This document shows positions 55,043-63,027 of a stretch of 64,000 nucleotides of DNA, one piece after another. The stretch comes from Emcibacteraceae bacterium (GTDB lineage: Bacteria; Pseudomonadota; Alphaproteobacteria; Sphingomonadales; Emcibacteraceae), in the NCBI GenBank assembly GCA_041396985.1, contig JAWKXO010000001.1:186001-250000 (forward strand), read 5' to 3'. Made by a program: the position numbers and the translations under genes. Under the pieces are notes generated by a model. That model worked only from the letters and a program-made list of their open reading frames with translations, had not been told where the DNA came from and made no database searches. How positions within the stretch are numbered: position 1 is the first letter of the stretch; the number at the start of each line of letters is the position of its first letter.

Positions 55043-56098
55043 TTATTTCAAACCCATATATTTTTCTAGCTGCTCGGTAATACCGGGATGTTTTAGCCCG
55101 GCAATACGTGCTTTGCTCAGGGCTTCTTCCGGTTTTTCCTTATCAACCGAATATAAATGCGTCGCCAGAACCATTGATGCCCGGTCGCCCGAACCACAAT
55201 GGACAAGTACGTCACCATCAGTTGTCGATGCAATAATGCCAAGGGCTTTTTCCAGTTCCGCTACATTTAATTTGCCATCATTTATGTCGCCATACTGGTC
55301 ATTATAAATCCGGGCTCTGTAAAATTTTAACCCTGCCTCTTCTGCATATTTTTCTTCTTCAAAACCATTATTTTCAATAGCGGCCCGATTGGTGATAACT
55401 GTCGTGATCCCCAGCTCTTTCATCATGGCAAATGCCTCTGCCGGAGGCTGGCTGCTGATATAGAAGTTTTTATATTTGACGATATTATGAATGCCGCCGA
55501 AAGGCTTGATAACCTGAATTGAATGATCAATATAACGATGAAAGCGGGGAACCGCCCATTCACTGTTCATTCCTGCGGCTGTTGCGGCGGCAAGCGCCTC
55601 TTCTTTTGAATAGCCATAATCACGGTATAGGATCATACCCAGACTTGATCCAGCACGTTGCCCATGACTGCAATGAAGCAGAACCTTCTTCCCCTTGTTT
55701 GTCGCCTCATCTATAACGGACTTTATCTTGCTTAAGGCTTCATCTGAAAATTCCGCCTCAAAAGTTGAGGCGGTAAGATAAGGAATTTGCATATAGGTAA
55801 TCCCCTGACCTTCTATCAGACCTTTTTCATCAAATCCCAGATCTTCATTTAGTTCACGGATATTAATGACCAGATCAAACCCTTCGCTTTTAAGCATTTT
55901 AACCGTGTCAGCATCCGGCTGTGCGGCATAAACCACATTGCCGAAATATGGTGTGTTTTTAAGATTGCCAAAAGGAACTTGCGTTTTCTTTTCTGTCCGC
56001 TGCTCTGCCGTTAATGATGCGGTCTGGGCATTGGCCAGTGTAAAAAACAAAATAAAAATACCCAATGACTTTACAGTAAATGATATTATTCTTCTCAT
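55043..56098 (-). CDS. Secreted protein with two DUF442-type phosphatase-like domains
   Basis: A signal peptide (start at ATG 56098, AAAGGA 7 nt upstream; cleavage near ANAQT) is followed by two domains of the DUF442/dual-specificity phosphatase-like type. Domain 1 (about 40-180) has VVYAAQPDADTVKMLKSEGF and the loop HCSHGQRAGSS. Domain 2 (about 190-345) has FYISSQPPAEAFAMMKELG and HCGSGDRASM. Both match the CxxGxR signature of that family. Periplasmic location is inferred. It is the third gene of a run of three paralogs transcribed the same way. Confidence 0.85.
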   Translation of the reverse strand: MRRIISFTVKSLGIFILFFTLANAQTASLTAEQRTEKKTQVPFGNLKNTPYFGNVVYAAQPDADTVKMLKSEGFDLVINIRELNEDLGFDEKGLIEGQGITYMQIPYLTASTFEAEFSDEALSKIKSVIDEATNKGKKVLLHCSHGQRAGSSLGMILYRDYGYSKEEALAAATAAGMNSEWAVPRFHRYIDHSIQVIKPFGGIHNIVKYKNFYISSQPPAEAFAMMKELGITTVITNRAAIENNGFEEEKYAEEAGLKFYRARIYNDQYGDINDGKLNVAELEKALGIIASTTDGDVLVHCGSGDRASMVLATHLYSVDKEKPEEALSKARIAGLKHPGITEQLEKYMGLK

Positions 56099-56121
56099 TG
56101 GTTGTTCCTTTAATTTCAAAA

Positions 56122-56712
56122 TTAACGTTTTAAATCAGACATATAGTCTTCAAGTGCCTTCAGCACATTCTGACTGGTCATACCGGCCTTTTTTGCATAA
56201 TCAATGGATTGTTCCTTTGAATAGCCGTGATCCTTGTAAAGGACCGCTGCCAATGCTCCGGCCGCCCGTTGCCCCGATTCACAGTGGAGCAATACTTTTG
56301 ACCCGCTTGCCGATGTTGCATCAAGAAGTTTGCTTATTTCTTCAATCGCCTGTGGGTCAATGGCACGCGGCTGATCATTAATGCTTCCCTTATAAAAAGA
56401 TATCTGCTGGAACGCGATACCGTTTTTTTCGATCAGTTTCCGGGCATCAAACCCAACAGGTTCATCCTCATAGCGCACACTTAAGACCATTTTAATTCCC
56501 TGATCCTTAAGCATGGGGATTGTTGCCTCATCAGGCTGGCGGGAATAGACAACATTGCCCAATTGTGGTGTCTTATCAAGATTACCAAAAGGGGCCTGCG
56601 TTTTCTCAGTTGTAAGATCAACCGATTGCGCCTGGGCAGATGCGTATAAAAAACCGCATACAAGGAGGGAATAAAAAATCCGGCTTGCAAACTGTGAAAT
56701 GAATTTTGTCAT
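56122..56712 (-). CDS. Secreted DUF442-type phosphatase-like protein
   Basis: 196 residues with signal peptide (SAQAQ) and a single domain: FGNLDKTPQLGNVVYSRQPD, VLSVRYEDEPVGFDARK and the catalytic-type loop HCESGQRAAGA (CxxGxR intact). The end QNVLKALEDYMSDL is shared with its neighbours. Likely co-transcribed with the genes at 55043 and 56746. Confidence 0.83.
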   Translation of the reverse strand: MTKFISQFASRIFYSLLVCGFLYASAQAQSVDLTTEKTQAPFGNLDKTPQLGNVVYSRQPDEATIPMLKDQGIKMVLSVRYEDEPVGFDARKLIEKNGIAFQQISFYKGSINDQPRAIDPQAIEEISKLLDATSASGSKVLLHCESGQRAAGALAAVLYKDHGYSKEQSIDYAKKAGMTSQNVLKALEDYMSDLKR

Positions 56713-56745
56713 GATCTTTCCTAAAGGGCTGTCAATTAGTGAATT

Positions 56746-57318
56746 TTATTTAAGATTATCAAGATACTCATTATGTATTTTGGTGATCATTTCACTTGTC
56801 ATGCCTGCTTCCTTTGCCAGCCTGTTTGCCTCTTCGCGTGAGTAACCTTTTTTATAAAGGGCCACCCCAAGCAATGAGCCGGCACGTTGGGAATGGGTAC
56901 AATGCAATACAATTTTGGTATCATTTGCTTCTGACATATCCAGAAGAGAAATGAGCTGATCAACATTATCAGCATCAATGGCACGTCCTTTCATATAAGG
57001 AATCTGCACAAAAGCCATCCCGGCCTTTTCCACAGCCTTGCGTTCATCATATCCGGCATTTTCATTTTCACCGCGGATGCTGATAACCATTTTAACATCC
57101 TGATCCTTATACATTTCAACAGTATTTTTGTCAGGCTGATCGGCAAAAATAACATTGCCGAACTGGTGTAATACAGTGTGATTACCAAATGGTTCCAGCG
57201 ACCCTTCCACAGCCAGTGGCGAATTCTGCGCCTGTGCGGCACTCAATAAAAACATTGCCGTAATTAACGAATATAAACTGACCAGTACGCGTCTTTTAGA
57301 AATTTGATAAATAACCAT
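56746..57318 (-). CDS. Secreted DUF442-type protein with altered active-site loop
   Basis: 190 residues with signal peptide (AAQAQN) and one domain: FGNVIFADQPDKNTVEMYKD, VISIRGENENAGYDERK and the loop HCTHSQRAGS. The Gly of CxxGxR is replaced by Ser (CTHSQR), so its chemistry may differ. It is the first of the three paralogs on the minus strand; the 175-bp gap to the divergent small gene at 57494 must contain its promoter. Confidence 0.82.
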   Translation of the reverse strand: MVIYQISKRRVLVSLYSLITAMFLLSAAQAQNSPLAVEGSLEPFGNHTVLHQFGNVIFADQPDKNTVEMYKDQDVKMVISIRGENENAGYDERKAVEKAGMAFVQIPYMKGRAIDADNVDQLISLLDMSEANDTKIVLHCTHSQRAGSLLGVALYKKGYSREEANRLAKEAGMTSEMITKIHNEYLDNLK

Positions 57319-57432
57319 AATTGTGGTTCCTGTTTGTTAAAATTCTGAAAATTATACTTACTCTGATCTATTCATACAACATCATAATTCATATAAAAAT
57401 GCGAAATATTCACTTTTTGTTCTCTTTTGTTC

Positions 57433-57472
57433 TTGACTGTTTCAGCGAATTAAATTAGAACAATAATAGAAC
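57433..57472 (+). promoter_or_regulatory. SOS-type promoter of the small membrane protein
   Basis: GAAC-N7-GAAC (57458-57472), the other-strand reading of the alphaproteobacterial LexA box, ends 21 bp before the ATG at 57494. A -35 TTGACT (57433-57438) with 17-nt spacing to TAGAAC (57456-57461) overlaps it. GTTC-N6-GTTC (57419-57432) lies just upstream and could extend the site. Confidence 0.6.
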
Positions 57473-57493
57473 ATAATGAAAAAGGAATTTAAA

Positions 57494-57706
57494 ATGGATA
57501 TTCTGCTACAGCTGCTTTCTTATTGCTTTATTCCCCTGCTTGCAATTCTTGTCATAGGCGGGCTTCGTGACATTATTCACGGATTAAAGGAACATATGGA
57601 ACTGAGCGGAATTAAATTTCCCTCATTCTCAGTCGCAAATTATTTTTATAATCTTTATGAAAAAGTCAGAGTTGGACGGATTCAACCCAAATTGTGCCGT
57701 AACTAG
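57494..57706 (+). CDS. Small single-span membrane protein with SOS box
   Basis: 70 residues. The N-terminal span is LLQLLSYCFIPLLAILVIGG; a short amphipathic cytosolic part follows, containing FPSFSVANYFYNLYEKVRVG and ending basic (QPKLCRN). I do not recognise a family. The ATG at 57494 has AAGGA 7 nt upstream; an in-frame ATG at 57476 lies nearer the SOS box. Size, single span and LexA-type control recall SidA, the SOS-induced division inhibitor of Caulobacter, but no sequence similarity is claimed. The stop overlaps that of the convergent chorismate mutase gene. Confidence 0.65.
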   Translation: MDILLQLLSYCFIPLLAILVIGGLRDIIHGLKEHMELSGIKFPSFSVANYFYNLYEKVRVGRIQPKLCRN

Positions 57707-58047
57707 GCACTTTCACCAATTTCACTGTTAATTTTATCAAACTGATCAAATTCATAATTGATCGACCATTCAATCATGGTCCGGTATAGGTCAGCAACAA
57801 GTTTCGGGTCGGCGCCATTTTTTGAAGCATGTTCTGAAACTTTTTTTATGACATCGACGACGCGTTTATCATCTCTGACAAGATTTCTGTGCTTTTTAAG
57901 CTCTGCAGCGCGGTTCATATATGTTTTACGTAGCGCAAGAAGTTCGACAATCTCTCTGTCCAGGCGGTCAATTTGTCCCCTCAGTTCATTCATGTCCTGA
58001 CATTGGTTAGGGTCAAGGTCGAGCTTATTTTTAAGGTCTTTTAGCAC
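57703..58047 (-). CDS. Chorismate mutase (AroQ type)
   Basis: 114 residues, all-helical. RGQIDRLDREIVELLALRK carries the first catalytic Arg residues, NRAAELKKHRNLVRDDKR the Lys/Arg pair, and ADLYRTMIEWSI the last helix. Converts chorismate to prephenate for Phe/Tyr synthesis. Not fused to prephenate dehydratase. The upstream 30 residues (LKNKLDLDPNQCQDMNELR) are a little longer than usual. Confidence 0.9.
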   Translation of the reverse strand: MLKDLKNKLDLDPNQCQDMNELRGQIDRLDREIVELLALRKTYMNRAAELKKHRNLVRDDKRVVDVIKKVSEHASKNGADPKLVADLYRTMIEWSINYEFDQFDKINSEIGESA

Positions 58048-58111
58048 TATTAATTATCTTTCATCAAAAAATATGTACATTACATATTTTATTTTACTTA
58101 TTTTTTAAAGT

Positions 58112-59509
58112 TTAATTGGAAGCATTAGCCACTTTCATCACCAGACAGGGCACCTGTTGGTTTTGAAGCATCTGGCAATTTTCTTGCGCGGCGCTGAAAT
58201 TATCATAATGTCCAAAATAAAGCCTGAAACGCTGTTTATTCTCTGCTGTCATGATGGGTTTTATGTCTATATTCTGGTCTTTCAGCATTTCCGGTGCCAG
58301 AATTTGTAATCGGCGCCAATCAATAGTTGCGGCATTTTCAGTCGGATATGACCCCAATTGAAGATGATAAAATGATGCGTTGACAGGTGCCATATTCTGA
58401 ACCGGCGCCATTTCTTCAGGATCATTTTCCGGAACAGAAGATGTCTCCAAAGCATTGTTCACTTCAGCTGCTTGAGACTCATTTTCTGGGAGTGCTGGTT
58501 CAGTTGTCAATGCCGGGGCGGCATCACCGCCCTGATTTTCTGAATTCAGTATATCTTCCAGCATTTTCCGCTTCGGATCAATGGAAACGACTGGCTGGCT
58601 CATTGTTGGCTCCGGTTCGGTTAGTTCTGCTGCTGATGTGTCCTCATCTTCATCCGGAAATGAATTCAGGTTCAGGAAAATCGCCTGAGCTCTGCGTTTA
58701 CTTGACAGTCCGCGAAGCCAGTTATATCGGTACATATTGGTTTCAATTTCTTCCGGTGTCATGAAACTTTTAGCCATGGTTCTTGCGGCCTCTTCTTCAC
58801 CGGAAAGGGCATAGACCATAATCAGGTTCTGTTGTGCCGTTGTCTGGCTGTAATCCAGATTTACCGCTTTACTCAGCAGCTTGATGGAAGGGGCAAATTC
58901 ATCCTGAAAAGCCAGTGATAAGGCCAGGTTATTTAATAGCGAAATATTATCCGGCATTTTGCTTAATCCACGACCATAGGCCTGCTGGGCCTGATCATGA
59001 AGCCCCTGAAGATCATAGGCAAGACCGATACTGTTATAAATCCGATAATTATCAGGTGACTTTGATGCCGCTTTTTCCAGAAAATCTATCGCTTCTGCCG
59101 GCTGGTTATTCTGCACCATCATCTGACCAAGGCCAAGCTGGGCATCTGTATTATCAGGATCAAGATCAAGAACCTGTCGGTAGTAGGTAATGGCCCCATC
59201 CGTGGCGCCAAGGCGCTGATAAATCTGACCAAGAGCAAGCCGGGATGGCACATGCTCTGGGCTTTCATTTGCTGCGCGCTGATATAGCCTGATTGCGCTT
59301 GTATAATCCCCTGCTATACGAAAGCTTTCCGCCATTTTCATAAGCGACGGACTGGAAAAAGCAAGCTCACCATTGACGCGCCTTTCCGGCGGCATATTAT
59401 TTTCATCATAATTTGGTCTAAAGCTATCGCCACCGCCACAGGCAGATAATAAACCTGCCAAAAACAGACCGAATATTATGTGAGGTAACTTGCTGGATTT
59501 AATGGGCAT
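58112..59509 (-). CDS. TPR and SPOR-domain lipoprotein
   Basis: Signal with lipobox (LSAC, Cys near 24). Five or more TPR units span about 60-260 (AESFRIAGDYTSAIRLYQRA, LGQIYQRLGATDGAITYYRQ, LGQMMVQNNQPAEAIDFLEK). A Pro/Glu-rich linker (about 280-385) follows, then a C-terminal SPOR domain starting FYHLQLGSYPTENAA and ending VPCLVMKV. SPOR domains bind denuded septal peptidoglycan; TPRs bind proteins. An envelope or pilus-assembly (TadD-like) role is possible. 465 residues. Confidence 0.85.
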   Translation of the reverse strand: MPIKSSKLPHIIFGLFLAGLLSACGGGDSFRPNYDENNMPPERRVNGELAFSSPSLMKMAESFRIAGDYTSAIRLYQRAANESPEHVPSRLALGQIYQRLGATDGAITYYRQVLDLDPDNTDAQLGLGQMMVQNNQPAEAIDFLEKAASKSPDNYRIYNSIGLAYDLQGLHDQAQQAYGRGLSKMPDNISLLNNLALSLAFQDEFAPSIKLLSKAVNLDYSQTTAQQNLIMVYALSGEEEAARTMAKSFMTPEEIETNMYRYNWLRGLSSKRRAQAIFLNLNSFPDEDEDTSAAELTEPEPTMSQPVVSIDPKRKMLEDILNSENQGGDAAPALTTEPALPENESQAAEVNNALETSSVPENDPEEMAPVQNMAPVNASFYHLQLGSYPTENAATIDWRRLQILAPEMLKDQNIDIKPIMTAENKQRFRLYFGHYDNFSAAQENCQMLQNQQVPCLVMKVANASN

Positions 59510-59674
59510 TTGCCGTATTGCACCTATTAGGGTAATGTTGAAAACGTGTTTATTAACTATAACGTCTATGGACTATACAGGAAACTAAATTGGATAAAAA
59601 GCAATCAATTAATTAATAAGTTGTTAAAATATAGTTGTTACTTTAAGCTTGAGTTTAATAGTAAAGGATTAAAA

Positions 59675-59869
59675 ATGGTTGATATAGCAGCAGCAAGTGC
59701 CGCATCTTCACAAATACAGATTGATGCAGGACACAGTAGCACGCAGGAAAATGCCGCTATTGAAGTTAAGGCCCAGGAAGAAAAGATTGAAAATTCCGTC
59801 AATGGTCGCAGCACGGTTGAATCCGGCACCGAACCGGGTGTGGGTGAAAAAATCGATATAAGAGCCTGA
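59675..59869 (+). CDS. Small Ala/Glu-rich hypothetical protein
   Basis: 64 residues from the ATG at 59675 (AAAGGA 7 nt upstream). Composition is low-complexity: VDIAAASAASSQIQIDAGHS, then charged Glu/Lys and a Gly/Thr tail ending IDIRA. No signal or membrane span. Resembles the small motility- or flagellum-linked hypothetical proteins often seen in these bacteria only in build. A good terminator follows. Confidence 0.6.
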   Translation: MVDIAAASAASSQIQIDAGHSSTQENAAIEVKAQEEKIENSVNGRSTVESGTEPGVGEKIDIRA

Positions 59870-59888
59870 CGGGCTTAATTCAGACAAC

Positions 59889-59928
59889 AAAAAAAGGCAT
59901 GATCCGTATGTATGGTCATGCCTTTTTT
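59889..59928. terminator. Bidirectional terminator between small gene and aspS
   Basis: AAAAAGGCATGA (59891-59902) pairs with TCATGCCTTTTT (59916-59927) around a 13-nt loop, with A and T runs on both sides so it can work in both directions. Confidence 0.85.
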
Positions 59929-59951
59929 ATTTTATTGCTTCAGGAATTTTA

Positions 59952-61751
59952 TTATCCCTTTTTTGTCACTTCCTTAACCTCAGGCAAGACAGTCCTCAGG
60001 TGAAGTTCCCGTAACTGTTTCATTTCCACCTCACTCGGCGCATTCATCATCAGATCCTCAGCCTTCTGGTTCATCGGGAAAACAATCACTTCACGAATAT
60101 TCGGCTCATCCGCCAGAAGCATCACAATACGGTCAACACCAGGGGCTATGCCACCATGGGGAGGCGCGCCGTATTTAAGGGCATTCAGCATCCCGGCAAA
60201 ACGCTTCTCGACAACTTCCGGGCCATAACCGGCAATTTCAAAAGCGCGGTACATAATTTCAGGTACATGGTTTCTGATGGCGCCAGAGGATAGCTCAATA
60301 CCGTTACAGACAATGTCATACTGGTAGCCCAGAATATCTTCAGGGTTTTGATTATTAAGGGCTTCCAGCCCCCCCTGCGGCATAGAGAACGGATTATGGC
60401 TGAAATCAAGTTTCTTTTCGATTTCGTCATATTCATACATTGGGAAATCAACAATCCAGCAGAATTTAAATTCGTCATCCTTGATCAGACCCAGTTCATT
60501 ACCGACTTTTGTTCTGGCATGCCCGGCAAGCTTGGCGGCTTCATCCGCCTTTGCACAGGCAAAGAAAACCCCGTCATTTTCAGTAAGCCCAGCTATTTCC
60601 ATAAGTTTGGCGATCCGCCCTTCATCTAGGTTTTTGGCGATCGGGCCCATGGCCTCACCATCCTTGAAGCGAACATAGCCTAGTCCTGCAAACCCTTCTG
60701 AGCGGGCCCAGTCGTTCATTTTATCAAAAAATGATCTTGGCTGATCGGCACCGGCCCCCGGGGCCGGAACAGCGCGGACAACTGAGCCGTTTTTAATGGC
60801 ACCGGCAAAAATGCCAAAGCCAGAACCGTCAAATACCTCAGTAACATCAGAAATTACGATCGGGTTTCTTAGGTCCGGTTTATCAGAGCCGTATTTCAGC
60901 ATTGCATCCTTATATGTGATGCGCGGAAACGGTGCCTGTGTCACTTTTTTATCTGAAAATTCCTCAAAAACACCCTGCATAACCGGTTCGATGGCGCCAA
61001 AAACATCGTCCTGTGTTACATAGGACATTTCCATATCAAGCTGATAAAACTCACCGGGACTGCGATCGGCCCGTGCGTCTTCATCGCGAAAACAAGGGGC
61101 AATCTGGAAATAACGGTCAAAACCCGCAATCATCAGAAGCTGTTTAAATTGCTGCGGTGCCTGTGGCAGGGCATAGAATTTACCCGGATGCAGCCGTGAT
61201 GGCACCAGAAAGTCTCTGGCCCCTTCCGGTGATGACGCGGTCAGGATCGGTGTCTGGAACTCCTTAAAGCCCTGATCAACCATTCTGCGGCGTATGCTAG
61301 AGATAATATCGGAACGCAGCACAATATTTTTATGAATTCTTTCGCGTCTTAGATCAAGGAACCGGTATTTAAGCCTGATATCTTCAGGATATTCCTGTTC
61401 CCCGAACACCGGTAATGGAAGTTCCGCCGCTGCATTAAGCACGTCAACTTTTTTAACCAGAATTTCAATCTCACCAGTCGGCAGTTCAGGGTTTATCACC
61501 TCTGCAGCGCGTTTGATCACTTCGCCTTCAACCCGGATAACGCTTTCAGCACGGACATTTTCAGCAACTTCAAAAATATCCTTAAAATCACTGTCGAACA
61601 CACACTGGGTGATTCCATAATGATCTCTTAAATCAATAAACAACAGCCCGCCATGGTCCCGCTTGCGGTGTACCCATCCGGAAAGACGTGCAGTTTGGCC
61701 CACATCATCGCTTCTTAGTTCATTACAAGTATGAGATCTGTATTCGTGCAT
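59952..61751 (-). CDS. aspS: Aspartyl-tRNA synthetase
   Basis: Class II synthetase of 599 residues. OB anticodon domain (LSGWVHRKRDHGGLLFIDLR), motif 2 region FRDEDARADRSPGEFYQLD, the bacterial GAD insertion in the middle, and motif 3 with GVDRIVMLLA. Start chosen at 61751 (MHEYRSHTC); ATG at 61757 is close. The absence of gatCAB nearby does not tell whether it also charges tRNA-Asn. Convergent with the small gene at 59675. Confidence 0.96.
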   Translation of the reverse strand: MHEYRSHTCNELRSDDVGQTARLSGWVHRKRDHGGLLFIDLRDHYGITQCVFDSDFKDIFEVAENVRAESVIRVEGEVIKRAAEVINPELPTGEIEILVKKVDVLNAAAELPLPVFGEQEYPEDIRLKYRFLDLRRERIHKNIVLRSDIISSIRRRMVDQGFKEFQTPILTASSPEGARDFLVPSRLHPGKFYALPQAPQQFKQLLMIAGFDRYFQIAPCFRDEDARADRSPGEFYQLDMEMSYVTQDDVFGAIEPVMQGVFEEFSDKKVTQAPFPRITYKDAMLKYGSDKPDLRNPIVISDVTEVFDGSGFGIFAGAIKNGSVVRAVPAPGAGADQPRSFFDKMNDWARSEGFAGLGYVRFKDGEAMGPIAKNLDEGRIAKLMEIAGLTENDGVFFACAKADEAAKLAGHARTKVGNELGLIKDDEFKFCWIVDFPMYEYDEIEKKLDFSHNPFSMPQGGLEALNNQNPEDILGYQYDIVCNGIELSSGAIRNHVPEIMYRAFEIAGYGPEVVEKRFAGMLNALKYGAPPHGGIAPGVDRIVMLLADEPNIREVIVFPMNQKAEDLMMNAPSEVEMKQLRELHLRTVLPEVKEVTKKG

Positions 61752-61862
61752 ATCCATTCTTCTATTTTTTAAATATTTCAAGTTCAATTCAGTGTCTTTT
61801 TGTGCTTTATTGTCGCTTTGTCAAGTTAATCTTGAGTCTTAACCAAAGAATTAAGGGACTTT

Positions 61863-63023
61863 ATGAGTGTAATAACAACAAACAAGGATTTGGAAGCCCT
61901 GTGTCAGCGTCTTTCAAAATCCGACTATGTAACGGTTGATACTGAATTTCTGAGGGATAAAACCTATTATTCAAAATTATGCCTGATCCAGATTGCCGAT
62001 GACAGTGAATATCATGCGATTGACACATTGGCCACAGGGCTTGATCTTAAGCCATTTTATGATCTGATGGAAAATGAAAATGTTGTAAAAGTTTTCCATG
62101 CGGCGAGGCAGGATATAGAAATTTTTGTCAATATGGCTAATGTCGTACCAAAGCCCCTTTTTGACAGCCAGATAGCCGCTATGGTTTGTGGTTATGGCGA
62201 TAGTATCGGCTACGAAAAGCTGGTTATGTCCATCTGCAATAAGCCCCTTGATAAAAGCACCCGGTTCACTGACTGGTCCCGCCGCCCCCTTACCGAACGG
62301 CAAATCGACTATGCGCTGGGGGATGTCACCCATTTAAGGGAGATTTATAAGCATTTAAAATTAAAAATCGAAAAAAACGGACGCGAAGTCTGGCTGGCTG
62401 AAGAACTTGATGAACTGATGGATAAGGAAAGTTACATCATCAAGCCGGAGAATGCGTGGAAACGGATAAAAATCAGAAACAGTAACCGACGGTTTAATGC
62501 TATTGTCCAGAATGTTGCTGCCTGGCGCGAAGCAGAAGCACAAAGGCGCAATATTCCAAGAAACCGTGTTATGCGTGATGAAGTGCTGCTTGAGCTTTGT
62601 GCCGTGCGGCCAACCCATAAAAATGCCTTATCCAGTATTCGTGGTCTTGGCGCTAATTTTGCGTCCAGTAAAGGTGGGGACAATGTTATTGCTGCCATTC
62701 AGGATGCCATGGACCTACCCGAAGATCAGTTACCAAAGATTTCAAGAAAGCCGCCACCTTCACAGAATACCGACCCTATTGTTGAACTTTTAAAAGTCCT
62801 TCTCAAGCTTGTCTGCAAACGTGAGGATGTGGCCCCGAAACTGCTGGCCAATGTTGAGGATCTTGAAAAAATTGCCGAAGAGGACAAGGCGGATGTTAAA
62901 GCCTTACACGGTTGGCGGTATGATATTTTCGGCAAAGATGCCATAGCCCTTAAAAACGGTAAAAAAGCGTTCGCCATTAAAAATAGCGAAATTATACTCT
63001 TTACCATTAAGGACCATATTTAA
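61863..63023 (+). CDS. rnd: Ribonuclease D
   Basis: 386 residues. DEDD exonuclease: VTVDTEFLRDKTYYSKLCLI (Exo I), KVFHAARQDIEIF (Exo II) and DYALGDVTHLREIY (Exo III with Asp and Tyr spacing). HRDC domains follow in the C-terminal half (NIPRNRVMRDEVLLELC). It trims stable RNA 3' ends. Divergent from aspS and convergent with ppx (4-bp gap), the usual neighbours. Confidence 0.95.
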   Translation: MSVITTNKDLEALCQRLSKSDYVTVDTEFLRDKTYYSKLCLIQIADDSEYHAIDTLATGLDLKPFYDLMENENVVKVFHAARQDIEIFVNMANVVPKPLFDSQIAAMVCGYGDSIGYEKLVMSICNKPLDKSTRFTDWSRRPLTERQIDYALGDVTHLREIYKHLKLKIEKNGREVWLAEELDELMDKESYIIKPENAWKRIKIRNSNRRFNAIVQNVAAWREAEAQRRNIPRNRVMRDEVLLELCAVRPTHKNALSSIRGLGANFASSKGGDNVIAAIQDAMDLPEDQLPKISRKPPPSQNTDPIVELLKVLLKLVCKREDVAPKLLANVEDLEKIAEEDKADVKALHGWRYDIFGKDAIALKNGKKAFAIKNSEIILFTIKDHI

Positions 63024-63027
63024 ATCA

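Noticed and set aside
57419..57432. GTTC-N6-GTTC as a second SOS box
   Set aside because: The spacer is 6, not 7, so it does not fit the LexA rule; kept only as a note beside the real GAAC-N7-GAAC.
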